The notes beneath the pieces were generated by a model. The model was given only the letters and a program-made list of their open reading frames with translations. It had not been told where the DNA came from and ran no database searches. A stretch of DNA of 64,000 nucleotides from Planctomycetota bacterium (GTDB lineage Bacteria; Planctomycetota; JAJSAM01; JAJVHW01): positions 62,001 through 126,000 of the forward strand of contig JAJRPF010000023.1 of assembly GCA_024280885.1 (NCBI GenBank), in the 5' to 3' direction. The translations under genes were made by a program, and so were the position numbers. Shown in pieces: positions 30,968-39,698 of this stretch (position 1 is the first letter of the stretch; every line of letters starts with the position of its first letter).

Positions 30968-32920
30968 TCAGTGGATCGAGAGGATCTCCAGCACGGTCGG
31001 CGTGAAGAGCCACCAGTTGAGATCGGCCGCCACGCGCGCCATGCGGCGCCCCTCGCTCCGATCCAGCATCAGTCCCAGCCCCACCGCCGCCATCGCGCGC
31101 CCCATTGTGGGGCCCTCATCGTCGGTGAGGAGTCCGATCAACGAATCGGCCGACTCGCGCCCACCGATGCGACCGATTGCGACAGCTGCTGATCCCTGCA
31201 CGTACGCGCTCCCGCCGTGGCCCACGAGATCGTTGAGGATGCGCAGGGCCTCGCGATCGCCGAGCAGACCGAGCGCGAACGCGCACTCCCGCTGGAGTTC
31301 CGGCTCGCGCGTATCCGCGAGGATCTGACGCAGGAGCGGCGCCGTATTCTCCGTCTCCCCGATCAGCCCGAGCGAGAACGCCGCATGCGCGCGCAGTGCA
31401 GCTGTCCCTTTCTCGGAAGCGATCGCGCTGAGCGCCCGCACCGCCCGCTTCTCACGGGCGAGCCCCACCGCGACGCAGAGTGACGCGACGAGTTGCGGGC
31501 TCTTGCGGTGGGCGAGGTCATCGAGCAGGAAGCTGGTCGCATCCTCCAGCCCGTCGTGGCGAGCGAGCAGACCCAGACCGATCGCCGCGAACGGGCGCAC
31601 GCGCCGACTGCCCTTGCGATACGCGCCGAGCAGGGCGTTCCCGGCACGTGGGCTCCCCGCGCGGCCCAACGAGAGCGCGGCGACACAACGCGTCGCTACG
31701 TCGCGGCTGTTGTGGAGGAGATGCAAGAGCACATTGGTCGTCTTCTCGTCGTCGGCCTCGGAGACGGAACCAAGGGCCAGCACCGCCGCGCGACGCACGT
31801 GCTCATCGCGGCCAAGCGCGGCCTCGCGCAGCGCTGGCACCGCACGAATGTCACCGAGATTGGCGAGCGCTTGCGCGGCGTAGGCACGTCGAACTGACTC
31901 GCGGTTGCGACGCCGTCTCGGCCCCTCCAGTAGCTCAACGAGGTCGGGCAAGAGCATCTCGTTGCCCGCCAGCCCGAGCGCCGCCACGCCCGCAGCTGGA
32001 ACGTCCCAACTGGCGCCGCCGGCATCCGCCATCTCGACCAGGAACGGGAGGGACGCCTGGTCTCCGCGCAGTCCCAGCGCGTAGACGCACATGGCACGCA
32101 GGCGATCAGTTTCGCCGTCCCGGAGCGCCACGTCGCGCAACGCACGCGTCGCGTGGCGCCCGCCGCCATCAGTATCTGGCGGCAGGAGCCCGAGACCGAG
32201 CGCGGCCGCCTCGCGCACGGACGCGGGCTGCTTCAGGTCCTGCAGAGCGCGCAGCAGGCCCTCGGACTCTGCGGGATCACCAGACTTGCCGAGCGCGATG
32301 GCCGCGGCCGACGCGATGGAGTGGTTCCCGTTCGCGAGAGCCTGCTGCAGCGCGGCCTGCGCCGTCGCGCGCCAGAGCGGATCCGGCAGCGGCGCGCCGC
32401 CCGTCGGCGCCCCGGTCACAGGCCCGCGTGGACGCGTCGCGACGCGCGCGTCCCAATCGAGCAGCAGCGCCCTATTCGCAAACCACCAGCGTGCCCAGTC
32501 AACCGAGTTGAAGTCCACGACGCGAAGCCCGGTCTTGCCGCGCACGGAGGTGGGCGGTGCGGGGCCGTCCGACGACGTCGCCCCGGGATTGCCGGTCGGC
32601 GTCACGCCCGGCCCGGAGTCGGCGCCGCTCCCATCGCCCGAGGGCGCACCGGAAGGCGAGTCCGGCGCTGAGGGTCCGGAGCCCGATGAGCCGGACCCGG
32701 ATGGCCCGCTGGGAGTGACGGGGCCGCGTGTCGAACCATCGCCGGTAGTCGGGCCGGACGGGCCCCGTCGAGGCTGCGGCGGGGGTTGGTATGCACCCCC
32801 ATGTGCCACGGCGTCGCCGATCATCGCGGTACAGATCAACAGCGTGCAGAGCAGCGGCGGAACGAGCCATCGCCCGCGCGAACGCCTTCCGTGCGACCAC
32901 TCGCCCCAGTTCTGCCCCAT
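30968..32920 (-). CDS. secreted HEAT-repeat protein, intact paralogue
   Basis: A 650-residue exported protein. The signal peptide is WLVPPLLCTLLICTAMIGDA, with mature start near HGGAYQPPPQP. A Pro/Gly/Ser linker (about 45-150) follows, then GLRVVDFNSVDWARWWFANR and at least ten HEAT/PBS-type repeats (VRRAAVLALGSVSEADDEK, LRAHAAFSLGLIGETENTA, VQGSAAVAIGRIGGRESAD). The end is FTPTVLEILSIH. GGAGG lies seven bases before ATG 32920, which fixes that start. It is probably a periplasmic scaffold. It is the uninterrupted sister of the broken gene at 24174-26075. Confidence 0.82.
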   Translation of the reverse strand: MGQNWGEWSHGRRSRGRWLVPPLLCTLLICTAMIGDAVAHGGAYQPPPQPRRGPSGPTTGDGSTRGPVTPSGPSGSGSSGSGPSAPDSPSGAPSGDGSGADSGPGVTPTGNPGATSSDGPAPPTSVRGKTGLRVVDFNSVDWARWWFANRALLLDWDARVATRPRGPVTGAPTGGAPLPDPLWRATAQAALQQALANGNHSIASAAAIALGKSGDPAESEGLLRALQDLKQPASVREAAALGLGLLPPDTDGGGRHATRALRDVALRDGETDRLRAMCVYALGLRGDQASLPFLVEMADAGGASWDVPAAGVAALGLAGNEMLLPDLVELLEGPRRRRNRESVRRAYAAQALANLGDIRAVPALREAALGRDEHVRRAAVLALGSVSEADDEKTTNVLLHLLHNSRDVATRCVAALSLGRAGSPRAGNALLGAYRKGSRRVRPFAAIGLGLLARHDGLEDATSFLLDDLAHRKSPQLVASLCVAVGLAREKRAVRALSAIASEKGTAALRAHAAFSLGLIGETENTAPLLRQILADTREPELQRECAFALGLLGDREALRILNDLVGHGGSAYVQGSAAVAIGRIGGRESADSLIGLLTDDEGPTMGRAMAAVGLGLMLDRSEGRRMARVAADLNWWLFTPTVLEILSIH

Positions 32921-33046
32921 GCACACGCCTCCGACTTGCGTCGTCAACCCCTCGACGATCGCGTCCCGCTACGACGAGCGTACGGCGAGGCGACGAGCCG
33001 TCAACGGTCGACACCCCGCCGGAAGCGTGCAACGGGCGGGAGGCGG

Positions 33047-34354
33047 CTACGTCGAAGCGCGCCCGACGCAGACGTACTTGAAGCCCTTGTCAGGCAAGTT
33101 GCTCGCCGAGAAGATGTTGCGGCCGTCGATGACCACCGGCTCCTTCAAGAGCGAGCGCAGCCGGTCGAAGTCCGGGTTGCGGAACTGGTTCCACTCGGTG
33201 CAGACGATGAGCGCATCCGCGCCGTCGATCGCTTCGTAGTGGTGGTCGCAATACGTCACACGGTCACCGAAGTGATTCCGCGCTTCCGCCATCGCCACGG
33301 GGTCCGAGACGCGTACCGATGCGCCGCGCTCGAGCAAGCCCTCGATCACGACGATGGCCGGCGCCTCGCGCATGTCGTCGGTATTCGGCTTGAACGAGAG
33401 TCCCCACACGCCGAACGTGCGGCCAGCAAGATCCGCACCGAATTGCGCCTCGACCTTCCGCAATGCCCAGCGCTTCTGATTCTCGTTGACGGCTTCCACG
33501 GCCTTCAACACCTGGAGGTCGTAGCCGTTCTGCTCGGCGGTCTTGACGAGCGCCTTCACGTCCTTCGGGAAGCACGAGCCGCCGTAGCCGATCCCCGCGA
33601 AGAGGAAGCTCGGGCCGATGCGCGAGTCGAGCCCGATGCCGTTGCGCACGTCGTTGACGTTCGCCCCGAGCCGCTCGCAAAGCTCCGCGATTTCATTCAT
33701 GAACGAGATGCGCGTCGCGAGCATCGCATTGGCTGCGTACTTCGTCAGCTCGGCGCTGGCGACGTCCATCGAAAGGATCGGCTTCCCCGTCCGGACGAAG
33801 GGAGCGTAGAGCTCCTTCATGATCTCCGCCGTGCGCGGCTCATCGCAGCCGACGACGACGCGATCGGGCTTCAGGAAGTCGTCGATCGCCGCGCCCTCCT
33901 TCAGGAACTCCGGATTGCTCACGACGTCGAAGGGATGATCCGTCTCGGCGCGCACCGCCTCGGCCACCCGACGGGCCGTGCCGACCGGGACCGTGCTCTT
34001 GTCCACGATCACTTTGAAGCCGTTCATGGCACTGCCGATCGCTCGCGCAACCGCAAGCACCGCGCGCAAGTCCGACGAACCGTCCTCGTCGGGCGGCGTG
34101 CCGACGGCGATGAAGCAAACGAGCGAGCGCTTCACGGCGTCGTCGGTGTCGGTCGAGAACGTCAGGCGCCCCTCGGCAACGTTGCGCTTGACGAGTTCCT
34201 CGAGCCCCGGCTCGTAGATGGGGATCTGCCCCTCCTGGAGCGCCGCGATCTTCGCCGCGTCCTTGTCGACGCAGATCACGTCGTTCCCCGTCTCGGCGAA
34301 GCAGGTTCCGGCAACGAGTCCCACGTAGCCGGTCCCGATCATGGCAATCCGCAT
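33047..34354 (-). CDS. ugd: UDP-glucose 6-dehydrogenase
   Basis: A 435-residue NAD-dependent enzyme that oxidises UDP-glucose to UDP-glucuronate for capsule and exopolysaccharide precursors. The N-terminal Rossmann motif is [19 protein letters not shown]. The central domain holds [20 protein letters not shown] with the catalytic Lys. The catalytic Cys is in [14 protein letters not shown], and the UDP-binding C-terminal domain carries [19 protein letters not shown]. Length matches the family. ATG 34354 follows GGGAGA; an open frame to 34393 adds no conserved residues. Confidence 0.96.
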   Translation of the reverse strand: MRIAMIGTGYVGLVAGTCFAETGNDVICVDKDAAKIAALQEGQIPIYEPGLEELVKRNVAEGRLTFSTDTDDAVKRSLVCFIAVGTPPDEDGSSDLRAVLAVARAIGSAMNGFKVIVDKSTVPVGTARRVAEAVRAETDHPFDVVSNPEFLKEGAAIDDFLKPDRVVVGCDEPRTAEIMKELYAPFVRTGKPILSMDVASAELTKYAANAMLATRISFMNEIAELCERLGANVNDVRNGIGLDSRIGPSFLFAGIGYGGSCFPKDVKALVKTAEQNGYDLQVLKAVEAVNENQKRWALRKVEAQFGADLAGRTFGVWGLSFKPNTDDMREAPAIVVIEGLLERGASVRVSDPVAMAEARNHFGDRVTYCDHHYEAIDGADALIVCTEWNQFRNPDFDRLRSLLKEPVVIDGRNIFSASNLPDKGFKYVCVGRAST

Positions 34355-34609
34355 GAACGTCTCCCTCGATCCCCGCCGCTCCGGCAGGCTCAATTGTCCA
34401 ATCCCCCGATTCTATCGGTCGGGTCAAGGGACACCTTGCAAAGCCGATGCCATCTGCGCGGGACCGTGTTGCCCCGCCACGAGCGCACCCGCCGCAGCGA
34501 CTCCGCACCGGGAGAAAAGTTGACCCCACCCCGGCGCCCGCGAAGATGCGCCCTCGCTCGACGGGAGGCAAGACCACCCCGACAGCGAAATCCGTCAGCG
34601 TGCTTGAAC

Positions 34610-34686
34610 GGGCGATTAGCTCAGTTGGTCAGAGCACGTGCTTTACACGCACGGGGTCGCTGGTTCGAGCCCAGCATCGCCTACCA
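34610..34686 (+). tRNA. tRNA-Val (UAC)
   Basis: A 77-base cloverleaf with the CCA end encoded. The acceptor GGGCGAT pairs with ATCGCCT (one G-U). The D stem is GCTC/GAGC. The anticodon stem CGTGC/GCACG encloses loop TTTACAC with anticodon TAC. The T stem GCTGG/CCAGC encloses TTCGAGC. Confidence 0.97.
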
Positions 34687-34741
34687 GCCCTCACCGGGCC
34701 GGCCAGGCACCTCGACGACGGCCAAGAAGACCTGAAATCGC

Positions 34742-34818
34742 GGGGGTGTAGCTCAACTGGTTAGAGTACCAGACTGTCGATCTGGAAGTTGCGGGTTCGA
34801 GTCCCGTCACCCTCGCCA
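34742..34818 (+). tRNA. tRNA-Asp (GUC)
   Basis: A 77-base cloverleaf with CCA encoded. The acceptor GGGGGTG pairs with CACCCTC (one G-U). The anticodon stem CCAGA/TCTGG encloses loop CTGTCGA with anticodon GTC. The T stem is GCGGG/CCCGT (closing pair G-T). Gene content changes to mobile-element type directly after this tRNA and its terminator. Confidence 0.97.
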
Positions 34819-34830
34819 CCGGAAGTATAT

Positions 34831-34860
34831 GGCCCGCATGGCCTTAACGCCATGCGGGCC
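34831..34860 (+). terminator. Rho-independent terminator of the tRNA operon
   Basis: GGCCCGCATGGC (34831-34842) and GCCATGCGGGCC (34849-34860) form a perfect 12-bp stem with a CTTAAC loop, followed by TTTCT. It ends the tRNA-Val/tRNA-Asp transcript. Confidence 0.92.
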
Positions 34861-35036
34861 TTTCTGATTCTATCCCCGATTCGCCCGCTCCCACGCCCAC
34901 TCCCCCCTGGAATCTGGGTAGCGTCTCGATCCGACGCCGCGCGAAGCCCTTCCCCTCGCCGCGACGTTGCGGCACCATCCAAGCCGCGCGCCCCGCCGAG
35001 TCGGCACGGCGCGGGCTCGGAGGACGAGGAGGTAGC

Positions 35037-36263
35037 TTGGAAACGAAGGACGAATTCGACTATCCGTCATGGGAGGAGATGCACCCGCCGCGGCGCAAAG
35101 GGAAGCGACTCGACGCGCTCGCGGCTTTCAGCGCTCCGACGGACTACTGGCAGCACTGGGACCCCGTGCTCGACGCGGTAGGACGGCTGGACGGTTTGCC
35201 TGCGTTGCAGGCGCAACTCGACTCCGCGGTGAAGGCCGCAGGCCTCACCTACAACCATGCGTGGTTCAGCTGGGAACTCCTGCGGCGCAGCGCGTCTCAC
35301 TGGAATCGCCATGCGTGGTGGCTCCGGAGCGGGGAGAGTCTCAGCCCGTCTCAGCGCGCGATTCGCGACCGGCTCAAGAGGGCGACAGAGAAGTGGGAGG
35401 CGGAGGCGGACTGGTACGAGTCGCTCGGACAATGCGTCGATGAGTTCTTCCGGCAGTTCGTCCCCGCGCCCCACACCTGTCCACAGATTGGCCCCACACA
35501 CCGCTTCCCGACCCCTGAGGCCGACGGTTCGTGCCCGCGAGGGCACGAGTCACTCGAGACCCTCCTGTGGACGCTGCTGTCCCCGGCTTGCGCGGTGCCG
35601 CTCACACTCCTGACAGCCGGTGACCGGCAGGACGCGGCGAGTCGATCAGCGACCTCACGCGCGCGTCGTGCCTGCTTCTTGAGTCGCCAGCGGTGGCCGC
35701 GAGCGCGCCCTGCAGATGGCGTGTCAACTCGGAGGATCCGCGTGGGCCCTGCCGCTCACAGACCGCGCCCCTTCGGCGCGCCAATCTCAGAGGTCCGGCG
35801 GAGGCTGGCGCGCATCCAAATGGCCGCAGGTCACCAGCGGCAGCACGACGGACGTTCCGCACACAGAGTCAGCGTCGTCATCGACCTGAACGCCCACGAC
35901 GACGCCATCCTTGAGGCCGTCCACTCTCTCCGAGCCAACCGCTCCGTGCCACTCCCGAAGAAGGGCCTCCGAGGTCGGAAGGTATGGGGTGTGAAACTTA
36001 CGGCGACGCAGGTGATTGAGTTGCTCGAGCACGTGGAAGACGGAGGGTCCGCCGAGACCTGGGGGAGTCTCGCCGGGCGTGCCGAACAGCTGCACCTCGC
36101 TGCTCAGTCACAGGGAGACGACTACCCCGTCGACTCCACTGAAGCCATGTCACTCGCCAGGAAAGCGCACCGCACGCTTGAGCGCGTACTCGACGCGTTG
36201 GAACGCGCACCGCTCCGGGCCATCGCTCCACTGGCGTTGAGCCAGCGTGTTCAGAGCCAGTAA
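35037..36263 (+). CDS. orphan protein, first gene after tRNA-Asp
   Basis: A predicted 408-residue protein with no recognised domain. The TTG start at 35037 follows GAGGAGG by five bases, a strong ribosome binding site. Residues 1-185 look like genuine coding sequence (DYWQHWDPVLDAVGRLDGLP, ATEKWEAEADWYESLGQC). So do residues 282-395 (VVIDLNAHDDAILEAVHSLR, ATQVIELLEHVEDGGSAETW). The segment in between (about 190-280) is unusually Arg/Ala/Pro-rich, as expected for out-of-frame sequence, so one or two frameshifts or a gene fusion are possible. Confidence 0.5.
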   Translation: METKDEFDYPSWEEMHPPRRKGKRLDALAAFSAPTDYWQHWDPVLDAVGRLDGLPALQAQLDSAVKAAGLTYNHAWFSWELLRRSASHWNRHAWWLRSGESLSPSQRAIRDRLKRATEKWEAEADWYESLGQCVDEFFRQFVPAPHTCPQIGPTHRFPTPEADGSCPRGHESLETLLWTLLSPACAVPLTLLTAGDRQDAASRSATSRARRACFLSRQRWPRARPADGVSTRRIRVGPAAHRPRPFGAPISEVRRRLARIQMAAGHQRQHDGRSAHRVSVVIDLNAHDDAILEAVHSLRANRSVPLPKKGLRGRKVWGVKLTATQVIELLEHVEDGGSAETWGSLAGRAEQLHLAAQSQGDDYPVDSTEAMSLARKAHRTLERVLDALERAPLRAIAPLALSQRVQSQ

Positions 36264-36313
36264 CGTCTCGGCCCGCGTCGTCCATACTTCGCGTCATCTG
36301 ACGGAGGATGACT

Positions 36314-36598
36314 ATGACGACGAACTCGATCCCGCGGCCGGAACCCAACGATCCCGACACTCTGATCGACGCACGCGAAGCGTGCAGTCGACTCGGTCTG
36401 AGCCGCCGAACACTCACACGACTGCTCGCGCGCGGCCAGCTGGTCGCGTACCGCACGTCGCCGTCACGCCACGGGCGGCTGCGCTTTCGGTCCGAGGATC
36501 TGGAGGCCTTCCTCGCCACGACGAGAGTGCCCCCGCGCGCAGCGGTTGAGGGGCTCTCAGGTTCGTGTGGGGAACTCCCCGCGCAACGCTCGTCGTGA
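36314..36598 (+). CDS. excisionase/MerR-type helix-turn-helix protein
   Basis: A 94-residue DNA-binding protein. Residues 18-72 form an excisionase-type winged helix (DTLIDAREACSRLGLSRRTL, LLARGQLVAYRTSPSRHGRL, RFRSEDLEAFLA), as in mobile-element excisionases and small regulators. GGAGG (36303-36307) is six bases before ATG 36314; the in-frame ATG at 36308 overlaps that site. Its place between a tRNA gene and a replication-initiator-like gene supports a role in excision or regulation of an integrated element. Confidence 0.72.
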   Translation: MTTNSIPRPEPNDPDTLIDAREACSRLGLSRRTLTRLLARGQLVAYRTSPSRHGRLRFRSEDLEAFLATTRVPPRAAVEGLSGSCGELPAQRSS

Positions 36599-36763
36599 TC
36601 CGCAACACCATGCGGGTGCGCGAACTCGTTGTTCGCAGTGGTTTCGGATCGACCGCCGCACACGTCGCAGGAAGGGAGCAGAACCTGCCGCTCAGGGCTG
36701 GCCGTGCACTCGCTCGCCCTGCCGCAGGCCAACCCACCAGACGACTCGCAGAAGGACCTCGAC

Positions 36764-37225
36764 ATGAACGCACACGACAGCATCGATCCCGGCCCGACCG
36801 CCAGATCCGCACTCCGCGGAGGCGCGGATCGCGGCAGACCGGGCCTGCGTCCAGAGACGTGGCGCCAACTCGGGGTTCGCCTCCAGCCACTCGCCATCTG
36901 CCGTGCGGGTACGCCCGGCGACAACGCCATCCACGCCTTCGCCCGCTACGTCGCCGCGCAGCACCCGGAACATCTCGAGACCTGCCAGCGGCTGGACACG
37001 CACGGCGTTCTCGTCGTGCACTCGCACTCCACGTCGGAGTTCGAGCGGGGCGAGTCGGTCGGCGACCTGGACTACTACCTGGTCAAGTCCATCCAGGAGC
37101 TCACGAACGCCTTCCTCGCCAGGATCTCGCTCCAGGTGAAGAAGCAGAGGGTCGGGCCCTCCCCGGAGAACCAGCCCTGGCGGGCCCCGCAGGCCGAGCG
37201 CTTGCACGTCTACCGCAAGATCTGA
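36764..37225 (+). CDS. orphan mobile-region protein
   Basis: A 153-residue protein without a recognised domain. Its central part is well-formed coding sequence (WRQLGVRLQPLAICRAGTPG, CQRLDTHGVLVVHSHSTSEF, GDLDYYLVKSIQELTNAFLA). The start at 36764 is chosen for GAAGGA upstream; the frame stays open to 36629 with low-complexity codons. It precedes the initiator-like gene in the same direction and a hairpin follows it. Confidence 0.5.
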   Translation: MNAHDSIDPGPTARSALRGGADRGRPGLRPETWRQLGVRLQPLAICRAGTPGDNAIHAFARYVAAQHPEHLETCQRLDTHGVLVVHSHSTSEFERGESVGDLDYYLVKSIQELTNAFLARISLQVKKQRVGPSPENQPWRAPQAERLHVYRKI

Positions 37226-37235
37226 CTGCCTTCAG

Positions 37236-37261
37236 GCCGGCGGCGCTCCGGCGTCGCCGGC
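37236..37261 (+). terminator. GC-rich hairpin after orphan gene
   Basis: GCCGGCG (37236-37242) pairs with CGCCGGC (37255-37261), with a partly paired interior. It lies ten bases after the stop of the 36764-37225 gene. No clear T-run follows, so it is a weak terminator or attenuator. Confidence 0.35.
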
Positions 37262-37298
37262 GCGTCCCACCACCACCGTCACGAAAAGAAGGCCCGAT

Positions 37299-38834
37299 GT
37301 GGACCCGCTAGCTGCTTCCGATCTTGCCAGCCTGCTCCCGAACCGAGGGATGCAAACGATCTACCTCAAGCTCCGCCACCTCAACGCCGAAGCGAAGTTG
37401 CGGGATGCTCTGCTACAGGTCTCATCCGTGTCCCTGCGAAACGGACACAGCGGGACTGCCCCCGTCCGGATGACTGATCGCGCGATCAGATACGCCCTCG
37501 GATCTCTCGATGCGCTCTGCCTCATCGAGCGGCACGTGTGCCGGGACTACCAGGTGATCAAGGTCCCAGACCTGAAGCCTGACCACATGTACGAGCTGGT
37601 CGTCGCCCTCCAGCGCCTCCAGGAGGAGCGGACTGGCGACAAGGCGTACAAGGTCCTGCGGCGAGTAGGTCCATCTGGGGAGCACCTCGAGGAGCTGGGG
37701 AGCTACCTCAAAGGCAAGACCTGGAGCTGCCGGCTACTCACTAGTGCCAAGTTCCGGATCCGCCAGCCCCTCCTCCCAGGCATGGAGGATGCCTTCTCAG
37801 GTGGAACCCATGGTTCCGGCAGCCGGAACCATGGGTTCCGGCAGGTGGAACCTGTGGTTCCGGCAGCCGGAACCCCCAGGCTCGGCGGAATCGCTGTCTT
37901 CCCGGAGGGAATGGATCCTAACAAGAGTGCTTCGACTGCGACCGACCGCCGCCCCGCTGAGGATGATTCGATGAACAAGAGCTCGAGCTTCAGATCCCAG
38001 GCCGAGAAGGACGCCGAGAGGTCGAAGAGGGAGAAGCGGCAAGCCGCCCTCACGGACAGCCTCCTCAACAAAGAGAAGGCGCTCCCCGTTCACGACGGAG
38101 ACGGTGGAACCGAGACCATCCAGAACGGCATCTACAAGACGAAGAAGCGGAAGAAGAAGAAGTCGGTCAAGCCCTTCAACGTCTACGACTGGGAGCCCTG
38201 GAAAACTGTGCACCCCATCCTCCAGGAGATGTTCGGAGAGGACTGCATCTCAGTCACCGAGGACCAGTTCGACGCCGATGGCCTGGTCGTCGAGAAGGCT
38301 GGGATGGTCATCCCGGCCGAGTGCGACAGCGTGGCCTGGGCGGCCATCGGCATCTGTTTCTACGGATACAAGCGACCGAAGTCTCGCTGGGTGAAGCCAA
38401 CCACGGCCTTTGCCGTGAGCGCCCTGCGGGCCTGGAGCCTTTGGATCCACGTGGCCGGGAAGAACGCCGCCGGCGATATCACCCTGAACCTGGGGACTTT
38501 GGCAGGTCGGGTCTACTCCGGCGGCCGCAACTCGGTGCGTGTCGACGACATCCTCCCGATCCTGGCTGGGCATTGCGTACGACACGTCGAAGCCTGCAAG
38601 CAGGGGAAGCCTGAGTGGGGGCCGAACACGTTCGCCTGGAACGACATATTCAAGGCGTCCGAGGCGGACAGGTCGAAGCTCCGGTGGGGCAAGGCTCGCC
38701 GCATGGGCGAGGAGCGCAGCACGATCGAGTACCTCGAGCAGCTGCCGCCGGACCTGCCGATGCACATGTTCGACGTCGAAGCTGCCGATGAGCCGACCGA
38801 CGAGCGTCGAGCCCGCATCCCGAAGATCTACTAA
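37299..38834 (+). CDS. putative replication initiator with intragenic iterons
   Basis: A 511-residue protein starting at GTG 37299. Residues 15-110 look like a winged helix (QTIYLKLRHLNAEAKLRDAL, MTDRAIRYALGSLDALCLIE), as found in plasmid and phage initiators. Residues 165-300 form a low-complexity, charged linker with poly-Lys (KTKKRKKKKSVK). Residues 300-511 are a folded domain of unknown family (WEPWKTVHPILQEMFGEDC, TTAFAVSALRAWSLWIHVAG). The linker DNA carries three 22-bp palindromic repeats, so the layout resembles lambda O with the origin inside the gene. The replication role is inferred from this layout and the neighbours, not from a known family match. Confidence 0.55.
   Translation: MDPLAASDLASLLPNRGMQTIYLKLRHLNAEAKLRDALLQVSSVSLRNGHSGTAPVRMTDRAIRYALGSLDALCLIERHVCRDYQVIKVPDLKPDHMYELVVALQRLQEERTGDKAYKVLRRVGPSGEHLEELGSYLKGKTWSCRLLTSAKFRIRQPLLPGMEDAFSGGTHGSGSRNHGFRQVEPVVPAAGTPRLGGIAVFPEGMDPNKSASTATDRRPAEDDSMNKSSSFRSQAEKDAERSKREKRQAALTDSLLNKEKALPVHDGDGGTETIQNGIYKTKKRKKKKSVKPFNVYDWEPWKTVHPILQEMFGEDCISVTEDQFDADGLVVEKAGMVIPAECDSVAWAAIGICFYGYKRPKSRWVKPTTAFAVSALRAWSLWIHVAGKNAAGDITLNLGTLAGRVYSGGRNSVRVDDILPILAGHCVRHVEACKQGKPEWGPNTFAWNDIFKASEADRSKLRWGKARRMGEERSTIEYLEQLPPDLPMHMFDVEAADEPTDERRARIPKIY
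37803..37877. repeat. three phased 22-bp iterons (putative origin) inside the initiator gene
   Basis: Units begin at 37812, 37834 and 37856, exactly 22 bp apart. Each starts GGTTCCGGCAG and contains GGAACC; units 1 and 3 share the palindrome GGTTCCGGCAGCCGGAACC. Around unit 1 the dyad extends to 18-bp arms (37803-37839) centred at 37821. A period of 22 is not a multiple of three, so the repeats are read in all three frames. Selection is therefore likely at the DNA level. Purine-rich sequence follows at 38135-38165. Confidence 0.75.
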
Positions 38835-38841
38835 CGAGGAA

Positions 38842-38869
38842 GGGCCCGGCCGCGTTAACGGCCAGGCCC
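38842..38869 (+). terminator. stable hairpin after initiator gene
   Basis: An 11-bp stem with one mismatch (left arm 38842-38852, right arm 38859-38869) and a CGTTAA loop, seven bases after the stop codon. No T-run follows. It may terminate or attenuate transcription into the next gene. Confidence 0.45.
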
Positions 38870-38904
38870 AAGGAAGTCACCACCACCGCTGAAGGAGAGC
38901 ATCC

Positions 38905-39594
38905 GTGAGAACTCTGTACCCGTTCGCCGTCATCACAGCAAGTCGTCCCGATGACGCCAGGCTGGAGCATGGGGCACTGATCGCCCCCATGGTGACGAGA
39001 GTCTCCCAGGGGATCTTCGACCAGCTCCCCTTTCTGAACGACAAGACGTTCGGTCGAAGAGCGACCGCCTACGCCGGGATACTCGGCCAACTGCTCGCTC
39101 ACGTTCCCGCCGACGAGATTGATTCCGTGGAGCTCGATCTGGTCACGACCGCTCGAGAGCTCCTGATGGTGGATTCCGACCAGCCCCCACCGGCTTTCGA
39201 TCTGGTCTGCGCTACCGGATACCACGTCGCCTTCCCCGGGACCCTCTCCCTGGCAAAGATCGACAGGCGCTTCAGGGGCTACCGCTGTAAGCGGGGAGTC
39301 CACTCGGCCGAAGAGGTCAACTGTGCGGCCGAGACCGTCGCCCAACGGGCTGAGCGATGGATGATCTGGGTCGAGGCCGGTCGGCCGGACGACCGCAATC
39401 CCGCCATCCTCAAGTACGAGGCCGGGCCGGAGGAGAGCTTCGTCGAGCAGTACATGCAGAGCCTCCCGAAGAACCTCAAGGACGAGGCGCGGTGGCGGAA
39501 GGCCCACGAGGTCATCAACTACCTGCGAGACGGTCAGCGCCTGCTTCTCGTTCGCAAGATCCGGTGGAACCGGAAGAATGGCGGTTCCCAATGA
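38905..39594 (+). CDS. orphan mobile-region protein
   Basis: A 229-residue protein with no recognised domain. The GTG start at 38905 follows GAAGGAGAG, a good ribosome binding site. The sequence is balanced coding sequence (FAVITASRPDDARLEHGALI, FDLVCATGYHVAFPGTLSLA, RWMIWVEAGRPDDRNPAIL). The C-terminus is basic (LLLVRKIRWNRKNGGSQ). It overlaps a 35-codon ORF by 4 bp. Codirectional with the initiator-like gene, it probably belongs to the same mobile element. Confidence 0.6.
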   Translation: MRTLYPFAVITASRPDDARLEHGALIAPMVTRVSQGIFDQLPFLNDKTFGRRATAYAGILGQLLAHVPADEIDSVELDLVTTARELLMVDSDQPPPAFDLVCATGYHVAFPGTLSLAKIDRRFRGYRCKRGVHSAEEVNCAAETVAQRAERWMIWVEAGRPDDRNPAILKYEAGPEESFVEQYMQSLPKNLKDEARWRKAHEVINYLRDGQRLLLVRKIRWNRKNGGSQ

Positions 39595-39698
39595 ATCCCG
39601 AGGACTTCGACATCGTTGAGCTCTGCCTCGACTCGCAGAGAACGGACGAAGCACGCCGAGTGCTCGGTGCGAGTGAACGCAGTCGACCGCGGTGGTGA
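39591..39698 (+). CDS. possible 35-residue coupled microprotein
   Basis: The ATG at 39591 overlaps the stop of the preceding gene (ATGA), the usual arrangement for translational coupling. The product is MNPEDFDIVELCLDSQRTDE followed by 15 mostly basic residues. There is no homology to judge by and the length is short, so it could be chance. Confidence 0.35.
   Translation: MNPEDFDIVELCLDSQRTDEARRVLGASERSRPRW

Noticed and set aside
37803-37877. CRISPR array
   Set aside because: The three units are contiguous at 22 bp with no variable spacers and lie inside an open reading frame, so they are iterons rather than CRISPR repeats.
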